A DNA stretch of 64,000 nt from Sphingomonas endophytica (GCF_014199415.1 NZ_JACIJN010000002.1:434001-498000), one strand, 5' to 3'. Numbered from the stretch's first letter, positions 53,067-62,327 are shown. Numbers and translations are program-made. Notes: a model not told the origin generated them from the letters alone.

Positions 53067-55340
53067 TCATTCGGCGGCCGTCGCCATTGTCGCTTCGTCC
53101 TGACGCGCCTGCCAGCGCCGCCAGCTTGCCAGCGCCTGACCGACGACCTGGTCCATATTGTAATAGCGATAGGTGGCGAGCCGTCCGACGAACAGGACGT
53201 CGGGCTCGGCGAGCGTCAGCGCTTCGTAGCGCTTGAACAGCGCCTGGTTCTCCGGGCGCGGGATCGGGTAATAAGGATCACCGGTCGGCGAGGGGTATTC
53301 GTAGGTGACGCTGGTCACCGGCGATTGTTGGCCGGTCAGATGCTTGTACTCGGTCACTCTCGTGTACGGCACGGCCTCGTCCGGATAATTGACGACGGCG
53401 ACCTGCTGATGCTGCGCGACCGGCAGCGTGCGATGCTCGAAGCGCAGCGATCGATACGGCAGCGGGCCGTAGCGCTGACCGAAATATTCGTCGATCGGCC
53501 CGGTGAAGACGAGCAGGTCGTAGGTGACCGCATCCTTGATCGTCGCGAAATCGGTGCCGAGCCGCAGCGTGATGTTCGGATGGTCGAGCATCGCCGCGAA
53601 CATCGCGGTATAGCCCTTGTCCGGCATCGCCTGATAGGTGTCGGTGAAATAGCGATCGTCGGTGCAGGTTCGCGTCGGGACGCGCGCCGTGACCGCCTTG
53701 TCCAGCTCCGACGGGTCGAGCCCCCATTGCTTGCGCGTATAGCCGCGGAAGAACAGGCGGTAGAGTTCCTGCCCGACCGACGAGACGACGACGTCTTCAG
53801 AGGTGCGGATCGTCTCCACCGGCTCGGCGCGCGCCGCCAGGAAGGCGGCGGCGTCGGCCTCGGTCTCCAGCCCCGCATCGAACAGCGTGTTGAGCGTGGT
53901 GCGATTGATCGGAACGGGAACCTGATGCCCGCGCACGTCGGCGAGGACGCGGTGCTCGTACGGGCGCCATCCGGTGAACCGCGACAGATACTCGAACACG
54001 TCGGCGGAGTTGGTGTGGAAGATGTGCGGGCCGTATTGGTGGATCAGGATTCCGGCGGCGTCCGCGACGTCATAGGCATTCCCTGCGATATGCGGTCGCC
54101 GGTCGACAACGAGGACGCGCCGGCCGCTCCCGGCGGCCAGCCGCTCCGCCATCACCGCCCCGGCAAAGCCGGCGCCGACCACCAGACAGTCGTAATGTTC
54201 GGAGGTGGCGGCAGGCAGATACGGCGCGATCGCCGCCAGCATCGCGGCGGCGGTGTCGTCCCACGACGTCGCGGCGAGCAAGGCATCGGCAGCGTCGCGC
54301 CACGCACGATCCGGGCCGCGGGCGAGCGCCAGCGCCGCGTCGCAGGCCGCGACGAAGTCCGGTCCGGCAGGTGCGATCCGGACGGCGGCGACCTCGCCAT
54401 AGTGGCGGACGACATCGGTGACCGGCGTCGAGACGACCGGGCGACCGGCGGCGAGATATTCCGGCGTCTTGGTCGGGCTGATGAAGCGCGTCGCCTCGTT
54501 GATCGCGAAGGGCATCAACGCCACGTCCCACCGCGCGATCGTGGCGGGCAACGCGTCATAGGAACGTGCGCCGGGATAATGGAGGTTCGCGCGGCGCGGC
54601 AGGTCGGCGGGATCGATCTTCACCACCGGGCCGACGACCTCGATCGTCCAGCCGGGGCGTGCATCGGCAAGCGTGGCGAGCAGCGCCAGATCCATCCGTT
54701 CGTCGATCACGCCGAAGAAGCCGAACACGGGCGCGGCGTGATCGTCACGATCACCGGTACGCGCCGCGGCGAAGTGGGGAACGTCGACGCTCGACGGAAA
54801 GGCGTGGACGCTGGCGTGCCGGCCGCGTTTCGCCTCGTACAGGCTCCAGCCGCCGGTGAACACGAGATCGGCCGCCGCCAGCAGCTCGTCTTCGAGTTGC
54901 AGCAAGTGCGGCGGCGCGAACCGGAAGGCGGAAAGCTCGTCCATGCAATCGTAGACGGTGCATGCCGCGACGACATCGCGCGAGAACGCCAGCATCATCG
55001 GCGTATAATACCAGCGCACGCTCACCGGCGGCTCCTCGGCAAGGAAGCCGTCGAGCAGGCTTGCGAGCGTCAGCCGGGTGGCCTCCTCATCCAGCCCGTC
55101 CGGCACGTGCGGCGTGACGACCCGGATACCGCCCGATCGGGTCTGTACCCGAAGGCATGGCGCGGCGGTGGCACCGACCTCCGCTTCCTCCCACACCACG
55201 ACAGCGAAACGGCGTGCCAGGCGTGTCAGCAGATGTTGCGGTCGCTGGAAGACGAAGTCCCACCGCAAGTGGGAAAAGCAGAGCAGAAGCTCGCCATTGC
55301 CGATGGTCGAAGAGGGGGTAGTTTGTGCCACGGCAGACAT
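53067..55340 (-). CDS. glf: Glycosyltransferase fused to UDP-galactopyranose mutase
   Basis: A 757-residue two-part enzyme. Residues about 15-378 are a GT-B type glycosyltransferase: LLLCFSHLRWDFVFQRPQH, VYDCMDELSAF, VFGFFGVIDERMD and the sugar-nucleotide block FISPTKTPEYLAAGRPVV. Residues about 383-740 are UDP-galactopyranose mutase: YDCLVVGAGFAGAVMAERL for FAD, PHIFHTNS, NRTTLNTLF, RGYTRKQWGLDP and RYYNMDQVV near the end. Mutase makes UDP-galactofuranose, which the first half, or another transferase, could add to a glycan. GGAG lies seven bases before ATG 55340. It begins a three-gene operon. No signal peptide, so cytoplasmic. Confidence 0.9.
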   Translation of the reverse strand: MSAVAQTTPSSTIGNGELLLCFSHLRWDFVFQRPQHLLTRLARRFAVVVWEEAEVGATAAPCLRVQTRSGGIRVVTPHVPDGLDEEATRLTLASLLDGFLAEEPPVSVRWYYTPMMLAFSRDVVAACTVYDCMDELSAFRFAPPHLLQLEDELLAAADLVFTGGWSLYEAKRGRHASVHAFPSSVDVPHFAAARTGDRDDHAAPVFGFFGVIDERMDLALLATLADARPGWTIEVVGPVVKIDPADLPRRANLHYPGARSYDALPATIARWDVALMPFAINEATRFISPTKTPEYLAAGRPVVSTPVTDVVRHYGEVAAVRIAPAGPDFVAACDAALALARGPDRAWRDAADALLAATSWDDTAAAMLAAIAPYLPAATSEHYDCLVVGAGFAGAVMAERLAAGSGRRVLVVDRRPHIAGNAYDVADAAGILIHQYGPHIFHTNSADVFEYLSRFTGWRPYEHRVLADVRGHQVPVPINRTTLNTLFDAGLETEADAAAFLAARAEPVETIRTSEDVVVSSVGQELYRLFFRGYTRKQWGLDPSELDKAVTARVPTRTCTDDRYFTDTYQAMPDKGYTAMFAAMLDHPNITLRLGTDFATIKDAVTYDLLVFTGPIDEYFGQRYGPLPYRSLRFEHRTLPVAQHQQVAVVNYPDEAVPYTRVTEYKHLTGQQSPVTSVTYEYPSPTGDPYYPIPRPENQALFKRYEALTLAEPDVLFVGRLATYRYYNMDQVVGQALASWRRWQARQDEATMATAAE

Positions 55341-55651
55341 CCGTATCTCCCAGCCGCCATTCGGCTCTCACCGGGCTAGCAGATCCTGAAGACGTCGCTG
55401 GATGATCCGGATTAACAGTTTGGAATTCTTACTGTAACACTGATTAGATGTTCAGCAACATTTGCGGCAAACCAGACATGTTCCGAAAGGGTCTTCGAAG
55501 ATCGCCCTAAGCGCACCGCGCCGATCGTGGTTCCGGCGGACGGCGCTGATATTACGTTGTCCTGGATCAATGCCGGTGCTTGCCGGCTGGGGCCGTCGAC
55601 TTCATCGAGTGATGATGGGGACGGCGGCGACCGATAAAGGACGTGCGCCGC
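55341..55651. other. Gap with the promoter region of the glycan operon
   Basis: A 311-base stretch between the GT-UGM start and the end of the AraC gene. It has an AT-richer part near 55410-55470, where an inverted repeat ATGTT CAGC AACAT lies at 55448-55461, about 110 bases before the GT-UGM start. This is the likely control region. The rest shows no credible gene. Confidence 0.5.
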
Positions 55652-56548
55652 TCAGAGCGCGATGGCCGCGGCGTGGAGGCGCTCGATATCGGTGCGCGGC
55701 GGCGCGCCGAACAGCCGCCGATACTCGCGGCTGAATTGCGACGGGCTCTCATAGCCGACCGCAAAGCCGGCCGTGCTCGCCGTGGCGCCACCCACCAGCA
55801 TCAGCCGCCTCGCTTCCTGCAGCCGCAATTGTTTCTGATATTCCAGCGGCGTCATGCGGGTGATCGCCTTGAAGTGCGCGTGAAGCGAGGAGGCGCTCAT
55901 GCCGGCCTCCGCGGCGACGTCGTCGATGCGGATCGGCGCGTCGAAGCGGCGGCGGATCGCGGCGATCGCGCGGCTGACCTGATTGAGATGGCTGCCGGCG
56001 GTCGCGACGTGGCGGAGCATCGCGCCATGCGGCCCGGTGAGCAGTCGGTACAGGATCTCGCGTTCGATCAGCGGCGCCAGCGCGCGGATCGTCGCGGGCC
56101 GGTCGAGCAGCGCGACCAGCCGGCACGCCGCGTCGATCAGGTCGGGGTCGCTCGGGTAGACGCCGAGCACCGGCAGGTCGGTGCGGGGCAGCGCACCGCC
56201 CTCGCTCACCATCAGGTCGGCGAGCATCGCAGGATCGAGGTCGATCTTGCAGCAGAGATAGGGTCGTTCGGGGCTGGCGTCGAGGACATGGCCGACCAGC
56301 GGCAGGTCGACCGAGACGAGCAGGTAATGCGCGGCATCATAGACGACGCTGTGCTCGCCGATCGACACGCGCTTCGATCCTTGCGCGATCAGGCAAAGCG
56401 ACGCCTCGTAGACGGCGGGGGTGGGCGTGCTCGGCGCGTCGGCGCGGATCAGCGACAGCCGCGGCATCGCCGTGGTGCAGATGCCCGTGCCCACGACATG
56501 CCGATCGATGACGGTGGCGAGTGCGGCGATCCGGTCCATGTCGATCAT
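55652..56548 (-). CDS. AraC-family transcription regulator
   Basis: A 298-residue regulator. The N-terminal part (about 20-170) is the AraC-type cupin-like ligand domain of the small-effector group: CLIAQGSKRVSIGEH, YLLVSVDLPLVGHV. The C-terminal DNA-binding domain has two helix-turn-helix units, IRIDDVAAEAGMSASSLHAHFKAITRMTPLEY and ASTAGFAVGYESPSQFSREYRRLFG. Start ATG 56548 or 56539; both fit GGAAGG upstream. It diverges from the SDR gene at 56688 and probably controls it, since AraC regulators of this class often lie next to a short-chain dehydrogenase. Confidence 0.92.
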   Translation of the reverse strand: MIDMDRIAALATVIDRHVVGTGICTTAMPRLSLIRADAPSTPTPAVYEASLCLIAQGSKRVSIGEHSVVYDAAHYLLVSVDLPLVGHVLDASPERPYLCCKIDLDPAMLADLMVSEGGALPRTDLPVLGVYPSDPDLIDAACRLVALLDRPATIRALAPLIEREILYRLLTGPHGAMLRHVATAGSHLNQVSRAIAAIRRRFDAPIRIDDVAAEAGMSASSLHAHFKAITRMTPLEYQKQLRLQEARRLMLVGGATASTAGFAVGYESPSQFSREYRRLFGAPPRTDIERLHAAAIAL

Positions 56549-56687
56549 CCTTCCTCACCCGAGCGGCGCGAGCAAGCGCGCGGCCTGATTTCCGGAGGAT
56601 CGTGCAAGCCGTTCGGACGATCGCGCTACCGCCCGACGCGGGTGCCGGACCATCTGTCTGCCGTCACGGCAATCAAAGGATAGCATC

Positions 56688-57413
56688 ATGGCAGGAAGCA
56701 TCGACAAGGTCGTCCTCATCACGGGAGCGTCGAGCGGGATCGGTGAGGCAACCGCCCGCGAGCTGGCGAGCGCGGGTGCGCGGCTGTTCATCGGCGCGCG
56801 GCGCGGCGCGCGCCTGAAGGCACTGGCGGAAGAACTGGGCGAGACCGTCGCTTGGCGCGAACTCGACGTCACCGACGCCGCCGATGTCGAGGCGTTCGTC
56901 ACGGCCGCCGACGCGCGGTTCGGGCGCGTCGACGTGCTGGTCAACAATGCGGGGGTGATGCCGCTGTCGCCGCTCGCCGCGCTCAAGCGTGACGAGTGGA
57001 AGCGGATGATCGACGTCAACATCCATGGCGTCCTCAACGGGATCGCCGCGGTGCTGCCGCGGTTCGTGGCGCAGCAGCGCGGCCATGTCGTCAACGTCGC
57101 TTCGGTCGCGGCGCACATGGTGATGCCCACCGCTGCGGTCTATTGCGGCACCAAACATGCGGTGCGCGCGATCACCGAGGGGCTGCGGCAGGAGCATGAC
57201 GAAATCCGCGCGACGTTGATCTCGCCGGGCGTGGTCGCCACCGACCTGGGGCACGACATCACCGATCCCGACGTGGCCGCGGCGCTGACCGGCTGGCGGA
57301 AGAAGTCGCTGACCCCGGACGCGATCGCACGCGCGGTCCGCTATGCGCTGGAGCAGCCCGAGGGCGTCGACATCAACGAGGTGATCGTCCGCCCGGTCGC
57401 CGCGGACATGTGA
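56688..57413 (+). CDS. Short-chain dehydrogenase/reductase
   Basis: A 241-residue NAD(P)-dependent oxidoreductase of the classical SDR type: VLITGASSGIGEATAR for the cofactor, LVNNAGVMP, the catalytic Ser in VVNVASVAAHM and Tyr-Lys in YCGTKHAVR. Arg residues after the second strand (GARRGARL) favour NADP. The end, INEVIVRPVAADM, matches the YdfG-like group. AAAGGA lies eight bases before ATG 56688. The substrate is not known. It diverges from the AraC regulator. Confidence 0.92.
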   Translation: MAGSIDKVVLITGASSGIGEATARELASAGARLFIGARRGARLKALAEELGETVAWRELDVTDAADVEAFVTAADARFGRVDVLVNNAGVMPLSPLAALKRDEWKRMIDVNIHGVLNGIAAVLPRFVAQQRGHVVNVASVAAHMVMPTAAVYCGTKHAVRAITEGLRQEHDEIRATLISPGVVATDLGHDITDPDVAAALTGWRKKSLTPDAIARAVRYALEQPEGVDINEVIVRPVAADM

Positions 57414-57475
57414 GGCCATGGGGCGTGCCGGTGGTCGCGCCGGCACGCCCGCGCTCCCTTTGAACGCGGCGACGC

Positions 57476-58066
57476 TCAATATGGCGGTGCGACCCGTGCC
57501 CGTTGCGCGCGCGCGGCGGCCGTCCACCAGGCGAGGTCGTCAGCGAAGCGCGGAAAGGCGCGGGTCAACGACCCCCCGCCGTCGCCGGTCGGGTTGGCGT
57601 CGGCATCGAGCGTATGGCCGATGCTGCCGACGGTGAGCGTGCTCGGGATCACGACCATCCCCATCTCGGTCAACGTGCCGTGCCATGCGACGCTGGCATG
57701 CGCGCCCGCGAGCCGCCCCGCCGAATAGCTGGCGATCGCCGCGGGGCGCCAGAACCATTCCTCCAGAAAGTGGTCGGTGAGGTTCTTGAGACCGGGCTGC
57801 TGGCCCCAGTTATATTCGCCGGCGACGAAGACGAAGGCATCGGCGGCGCGGATCTTGCCCGCAAGCGCCTCCAGCGCGGGCGGCGCTTCGCCTGGGGGAT
57901 ATTCCTTGTACATACGGTCGAGCATCGGAAGTCCGATCGCCCTCGCGTCGATCAGCTCGGGCGCCGCGCCGCGCACGGCGAAGGCGCGCACCAGATAGTC
58001 GGCGAGCCGGATGCCCTGCCGGTCCGAACGATAGGAACCGTAAAAGATCAGAATGCGGTCGGCCAT
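57476..58066 (-). CDS. NADPH-dependent FMN reductase (flavodoxin-fold)
   Basis: A 196-residue cytoplasmic flavoprotein. The flavin-phosphate loop is IFYGSYRSDRQGI, and GEYNWGQQPGLKNLTDHF matches the family GEYN..PG.LKN block. AGGAGAG lies before ATG 58066. Such enzymes reduce FMN, quinones or azo compounds. It points toward the SDR gene (convergent, 62-base gap) and away from a decayed hydrolase gene. The pair with the SDR and AraC regulator suggests a redox-stress module, which is inference. Confidence 0.88.
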   Translation of the reverse strand: MADRILIFYGSYRSDRQGIRLADYLVRAFAVRGAAPELIDARAIGLPMLDRMYKEYPPGEAPPALEALAGKIRAADAFVFVAGEYNWGQQPGLKNLTDHFLEEWFWRPAAIASYSAGRLAGAHASVAWHGTLTEMGMVVIPSTLTVGSIGHTLDADANPTGDGGGSLTRAFPRFADDLAWWTAAARAQRARVAPPY

Positions 58067-58118
58067 CGCGCGCTCTCCTGGAGACGCGGGCGGACCATCG
58101 GCACGCCCGCAGTGTCGC

Positions 58119-58497
58119 TCACCCCTGAGTGAACGCGAGCAGATCGGCGTTGATCCGGTCGGCATGTTTGGTCGGCAATCCGTGCGGATAGCGGGTGTAG
58201 GATTTCAGCACCGCGCCCGCGACGATGCCGGCGGACAGCTTGCCGGTGGTCGGAAGCGGCACGACCTGAGCGTCCTCGCCGTGCATGATCTGTGTCGGCA
58301 CCTTGATCGCCTTCAGATCGTCGGTGTATCGGTTTCCGAGAACGCCTTGATGCCGGGCGTATGCGCCAGCACGCTGCCCGGTATCCCCTGCCGCCACCAG
58401 TTGCGGCGCACGCCTTCCTTCACCTCGGCGCCACCGCGGCTGTAGCCGAAAGACAGGCGGGTGACGTCGTGGAAGAAGTGCGCGCGGTTGGTCGCGG
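58119..58497 (-). pseudogene. Frameshifted C-terminal fragment of an alpha/beta hydrolase (chloroperoxidase type)
   Basis: Two minus-strand frames join to one protein end. From about 58497 to 58332 the frame reads NRAHFFHDVTRLSFGYSRGG, GVRRNWWRQGIPGSVLAH and GIKAFSETD; then the frame changes and YTDDLKAIKVPTQIMHGEDA, KSYTRYPHGLPTKHADRI and NADLLAFTQG follow to the stop at 58119. Non-heme chloroperoxidase-like hydrolases have FSETD-x-TDDLKAI in one frame, so one base is missing near 58330. The N-terminal two thirds with the nucleophile are absent. This is a dead gene. Confidence 0.75.
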
Positions 58498-58693
58498 TCT
58501 GCTGGCGGACTGCGCGAGGGGCGCGCTGGAGGCGGTGATGCCAGACTGGGCGGCCCCGGTGCTGGTGCTGCATCTGGTGATGCCGCCCTCCACGCTGCGC
58601 GCGTGGCGCGTGCAGGCGGTGATCGATCATCTCCCGCGCGCCCGACCGCGGCGCTGTGCGCGTTACGGGTCCAGAGGGTCGATGGGATCGTAG
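58496..58693 (+). pseudogene. C-terminal fragment of a LysR-type regulator
   Basis: The plus-strand frame reads LLADCARGALEAVMPDWAAP, then LVLHLVMPPSTLRAWRVQAV and IDHL. That is the usual end of a LysR regulator (gaL..VLPDW..P, LvyPs, vrAFIDHL). There is no DNA-binding part and no start. It begins where the hydrolase fragment stops, on the other strand, as if two genes were cut and joined at about 58496. The last 30 bases overlap the end of the YdcF-like gene. Confidence 0.5.
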
Positions 58694-59745
58694 CGCAACG
58701 AGGCGGCGAGCGGACGGAAGACGGCCTCGTTCGGCGACGGCCGCCGCGTGATCGTACCGGGCTGATAGCCCAGTTCGGCCTGATTGCGCGCGGCGAACGC
58801 CGGGCTCACGATCGCGTCGATGTGGCCGACGTTGCTGACGACCAGCACGTCCTGCGACAGCGGCGCGCCGAGCGCGTGCAGGCGCCGCGTCGCGTTGCGG
58901 AGGTTCGTGGTGGTGTGCCGCGCATAGGGTTCGACGACGATCGCCGCCGCGGGCACGCCGAAGCGGTCGATCAGCGCGCGCTGCATCTCGAACGCCTCGA
59001 CATGGCGGGTGTCGCGGGGGTGGACCGCACTGCCGCTGACGATGATGAACGGGGCCAGCCCCTGCGCGAAACGTTCCGCCGCGAGCCGGACGTTGACCTT
59101 CCCGCGCGCGCTCAGCGGCGTGACCAGGTCGTCGGGGCCGACGCCGAGCGCGACGATCGCCGCGTAGCGGAAGCGCGACCAATCGACCCCGCGCGCCTTC
59201 GCCAGCGCCGCCGCGTTGAAGCGCGCGTCGAGCGGCTCGAACGCCACCGCGGCATCCTTGTCATTGGCGTCGAGCAGCGCGAGCGCCAGCGACAGGCTGT
59301 AATCGCCGGCCACGGCCGGATCGTCGCGTTGCACGTCGGCCAGCATCGCTGCATCGGCAACCTTCGCGGCGAACGCAGGGCTGCCGAACGGCTCGTCCGA
59401 CCCGTCGACGAGCGGATAGCGCGGCAGCTTGCCGACACCGTAGACGCGCAGCACCTCGTTGAGCCCGTCGATCTCGCGGCGGACCGCCTCCGCATCGTCC
59501 GGCGCGCGACGTGCCATGCTTTCGCGCTCGTCGTCGCGCCAGACCGCTGCCTCGACCAGACACGCCGCGCGGCCGGCGCAGGCGTCGCGGCGGCGCTGGC
59601 GCGCGGGGCTGGTCGGCAGCCCGCGCAGATGGGGGAACAGGCGTGCCGCGAGCGTGGCGAGATGCACGTCGCGGGCCGGTGCCGCCGGTGCCGGTGCCGC
59701 CAGCAGCAGCAGCAGCGCACCGACCGCACCGGCGCGTGCGTTCAC
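58663..59745 (-). CDS. Exported YdcF/ElyC-type (DUF218) protein
   Basis: A 360-residue protein with signal peptide VGALLLLLAAPAPAAPA. After a helical first half, the DUF218 domain shows AAIVALGVGPDD, FIIVSGSAVHPR, VVEPYARHTTTNLRNATR and LVVSNVGHID. DUF218 proteins (YdcF, SanA, ElyC) act on envelope lipids or glycans, with unknown chemistry. The start is GTG 59745, overlapping the stop of the TonB receptor in GTGA; GTG 59748 is also possible. The coupling suggests that it works in the periplasm with whatever the receptor takes up. Confidence 0.85.
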   Translation of the reverse strand: MNARAGAVGALLLLLAAPAPAAPARDVHLATLAARLFPHLRGLPTSPARQRRRDACAGRAACLVEAAVWRDDERESMARRAPDDAEAVRREIDGLNEVLRVYGVGKLPRYPLVDGSDEPFGSPAFAAKVADAAMLADVQRDDPAVAGDYSLSLALALLDANDKDAAVAFEPLDARFNAAALAKARGVDWSRFRYAAIVALGVGPDDLVTPLSARGKVNVRLAAERFAQGLAPFIIVSGSAVHPRDTRHVEAFEMQRALIDRFGVPAAAIVVEPYARHTTTNLRNATRRLHALGAPLSQDVLVVSNVGHIDAIVSPAFAARNQAELGYQPGTITRRPSPNEAVFRPLAASLRYDPIDPLDP

Positions 59746-62327
59746 CACGCCTTGCTCACGATGAACCGCACGCTGCGACCGAAGATCGGCCGGCCGTAGA
59801 TCGCGTCGCTGGAGGCCTGTCCGTCGAGCTGGTCGGTGCGGGGATTGCCCTCGGTCAACCCCTTGTTGTTGAAGATGTTGTCGCCGACGACCTGGAACTG
59901 GAAGCCGTTGTGGGTCAGCGTACCGCCCAGCCCGAAGGTGTTGTACGACGGCAGCCCGGTGCGGTTGAGCAGATCGACATAGCGGCGGCCGATATATTCG
60001 TAGCGGCCATAGACCTCGACCTGATCGCCGCCGGCGTCGAACGAGAAGGTCGGGCGGACGTTGCCGAACACCTTCGGCTCGCGGATGATCTGGTTGCCAT
60101 TGACCGCCGACGGATCGGCACCCGAGCTGTTCTGCAGATTCTTGTACTGCGGGTCCTGATAGGTGAACGATCCCGAGACGAAGAACCACCGCGCCGGCGC
60201 GAGCGTGCCGTCGACCTCGACGCCCTTGACCTCCGCCTGACCGATGAACGGCACCGCCTGATCGTTGCGCCCGGTGGCGGGATTGAACGCGACGAACGAG
60301 GCATTGAACGGATCGAACTTCGTGTAGAAGCCGGTCAGGTACAAGTAATTGCGCCCGAAGGATGCCTTGAGCCCGGCCTCGTACTGGTCGGCCTGCGTCT
60401 TCACCAGCACCGGATTGATGTTGTAATAGCTCGACGATTGCGGCGGCACTTCGAGGTGCGAGGCCCGGACATAGCCGCCGAAATGGTCGCTGACGTCGTA
60501 ATTGACGCCGAGCGTCCAGTTGGTCGCGGTCGGATTGTCCTTGCGCGACTGCCGCCCGCCGTCGAACGTGCGCACCGCATTGTCGGCCAGCGTGGCCGGA
60601 TCGCCGAGGTTGACGCCGTTGGTGGCGGTGGTCAGGCCGTACCCGTCGATATGGTACCATTCCTGCCGGATGCCGCCATCGACGCGCAGCCCGGGCACCA
60701 CTTCCCAGGTGTCGTTGGCGTACAGCGAATAAACGGTCGAATCGACATCGCCCTGGTTGAGCGTGGTGCCGTAGCGCAGCACGCCCTTGTCGGTGACATA
60801 GCCGAGCACGTTGTTGTTCGCGTCATAGGCGACCAGATCGAGCGTGCGCGGCTGGCCACGCACTTCCATCAGGTAATCCTGATAGACCGCCTTGTTGGTC
60901 AGCCCATAGGCCGAGGCATAGCCGCCGAGGCGCAGATCGTGCGTGCCGAACCCGGTCTCGAACTTGCGCGTGACGCTGACGTCGCCCTGACCCGAATAGA
61001 AGCTGGAGCCGACGCCGCGATATTGCGCCTGCACCACCAGACCCGAGGCGCCGTAAGGGTCGTAAGCGGTCGCGCCGTTGCTGCCCGACAGCGCATAGCC
61101 CAGCCGCGCGACCGGGGTGACGGCGGTGCCGAACGCGGTGTTGGCCGCGGCGCGGAAGCCGTTGGCGAAGGTGGTGGCGTCGACCGGGTTCGACGTCGAA
61201 TAGAGCGCGTCGAAATTCAGCCGCCCCTTGGTATAGCCCGCCCGCACCGCGAGCTGCCAGCCGCTGAACTCGGCATCATATTGAAGGCCGACATTGCCAT
61301 ATTCCATATGGCGGCCATCGGCGAGATCGCGGGTCTCGCTCTGCGTCACGCCCGCCGCGTCGCGGTACTTGAGCGTCACGCCGCGGAACGCCGGCGAGTT
61401 GAGCGTGCCATGGAAGAAGTCGATGAACGGATCGAGCGACACCGAAGGGTTGCGCGGATCGGCGACCGGGATCGGCAGGTAGAAGGTGTTGTGGTCGTTG
61501 AGATAATTGACGCTCAGCCGCACCGAGCCATTGTCGAGGTCGTGCTTGATATTGGCGCGGATCTGCCCGCCGCGGTCGTTGGGAAAGCCATTGTCGCGCT
61601 GCCCGCCGTCGCGGCGTAGGAAGCCGCCGATCGCATAATAGGTGCGCTCACCGAGCGGGCCGGACTGCATTGCGTCGAGCCGGTAGAGATCGGTGGTGCC
61701 GACCGTCATCTGCACCTTGCCGCGCGGCGTTTCGGAGCCGGTGACGGTGATGTTGTTGACGATCGCCGCCGCCTGGCTGGCGAAGATCGGCGCCGGGCCG
61801 CCACGCACCACCTCGACCCGCTCGGTCATCAGGTCGTAGCGGTTGAGGCTGTCGCCGCGAAAGAAATTGCCGTTGATGTCGTGGAACAGCGGCAGGCCGT
61901 CCTGCTGGAACACGGCATAGCCGTCGTCGGTCGGGATGCCGCGGATCCGGGTGACGTTCTGCACCTCGCCACCGGTCGCCTCGACCTGGATGCCGGGCAG
62001 CTTGCCGAGCAGGTCGGCGAAATTGAGCGGCGCGAGCCGCTTCACGTCGTCCTGACCGAGCGAATTGACGGCATAGGACACGTCGAAGCGACGTTGCCGC
62101 CGCGCCGAGCCGGTGACGATGATGTCGGAGCCGGTAGTCTCGTCGGCGGTGGTCGTCGCGGGCGCGTCCGCCTGTGCGGTGTCCGACGCGGGCGCCGTGT
62201 TGTCGGCCTGCGTCGAAACGGCCTGCGCTTCGACGGCGAACGGCGTCATCAACAGGCACGTCGCGGTGGCGAAGGCGGTCAGGTGGGTATTCCGCAGCAG
62301 CATGGACTTCGCGATCACGATCATCAT
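59742..62327 (-). CDS. TonB-dependent outer membrane receptor
   Basis: An 861-residue importer. A signal region (LTAFATATCLLMTPFAVEAQA) is followed by a TonB box-like TGSDIIVTGSARR, the plug domain with LLGKLPGIQVEATGG, TRIRGIPTDDGYAVFQQDGLPLFHD and VEVVRGGPAPIFASQAAAIVN, and a barrel that ends in Trp (RFIVSKAW). The plug has the sequence style of Sphingomonad carbohydrate or nutrient receptors and not of siderophore receptors. The start may be the second ATG, 62324, which has better spacing to AAGGGGGA. It is coupled to the YdcF-like gene, and a permease of the GntP type lies 540 bases upstream. Confidence 0.93.
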   Translation of the reverse strand: MMIVIAKSMLLRNTHLTAFATATCLLMTPFAVEAQAVSTQADNTAPASDTAQADAPATTTADETTGSDIIVTGSARRQRRFDVSYAVNSLGQDDVKRLAPLNFADLLGKLPGIQVEATGGEVQNVTRIRGIPTDDGYAVFQQDGLPLFHDINGNFFRGDSLNRYDLMTERVEVVRGGPAPIFASQAAAIVNNITVTGSETPRGKVQMTVGTTDLYRLDAMQSGPLGERTYYAIGGFLRRDGGQRDNGFPNDRGGQIRANIKHDLDNGSVRLSVNYLNDHNTFYLPIPVADPRNPSVSLDPFIDFFHGTLNSPAFRGVTLKYRDAAGVTQSETRDLADGRHMEYGNVGLQYDAEFSGWQLAVRAGYTKGRLNFDALYSTSNPVDATTFANGFRAAANTAFGTAVTPVARLGYALSGSNGATAYDPYGASGLVVQAQYRGVGSSFYSGQGDVSVTRKFETGFGTHDLRLGGYASAYGLTNKAVYQDYLMEVRGQPRTLDLVAYDANNNVLGYVTDKGVLRYGTTLNQGDVDSTVYSLYANDTWEVVPGLRVDGGIRQEWYHIDGYGLTTATNGVNLGDPATLADNAVRTFDGGRQSRKDNPTATNWTLGVNYDVSDHFGGYVRASHLEVPPQSSSYYNINPVLVKTQADQYEAGLKASFGRNYLYLTGFYTKFDPFNASFVAFNPATGRNDQAVPFIGQAEVKGVEVDGTLAPARWFFVSGSFTYQDPQYKNLQNSSGADPSAVNGNQIIREPKVFGNVRPTFSFDAGGDQVEVYGRYEYIGRRYVDLLNRTGLPSYNTFGLGGTLTHNGFQFQVVGDNIFNNKGLTEGNPRTDQLDGQASSDAIYGRPIFGRSVRFIVSKAW

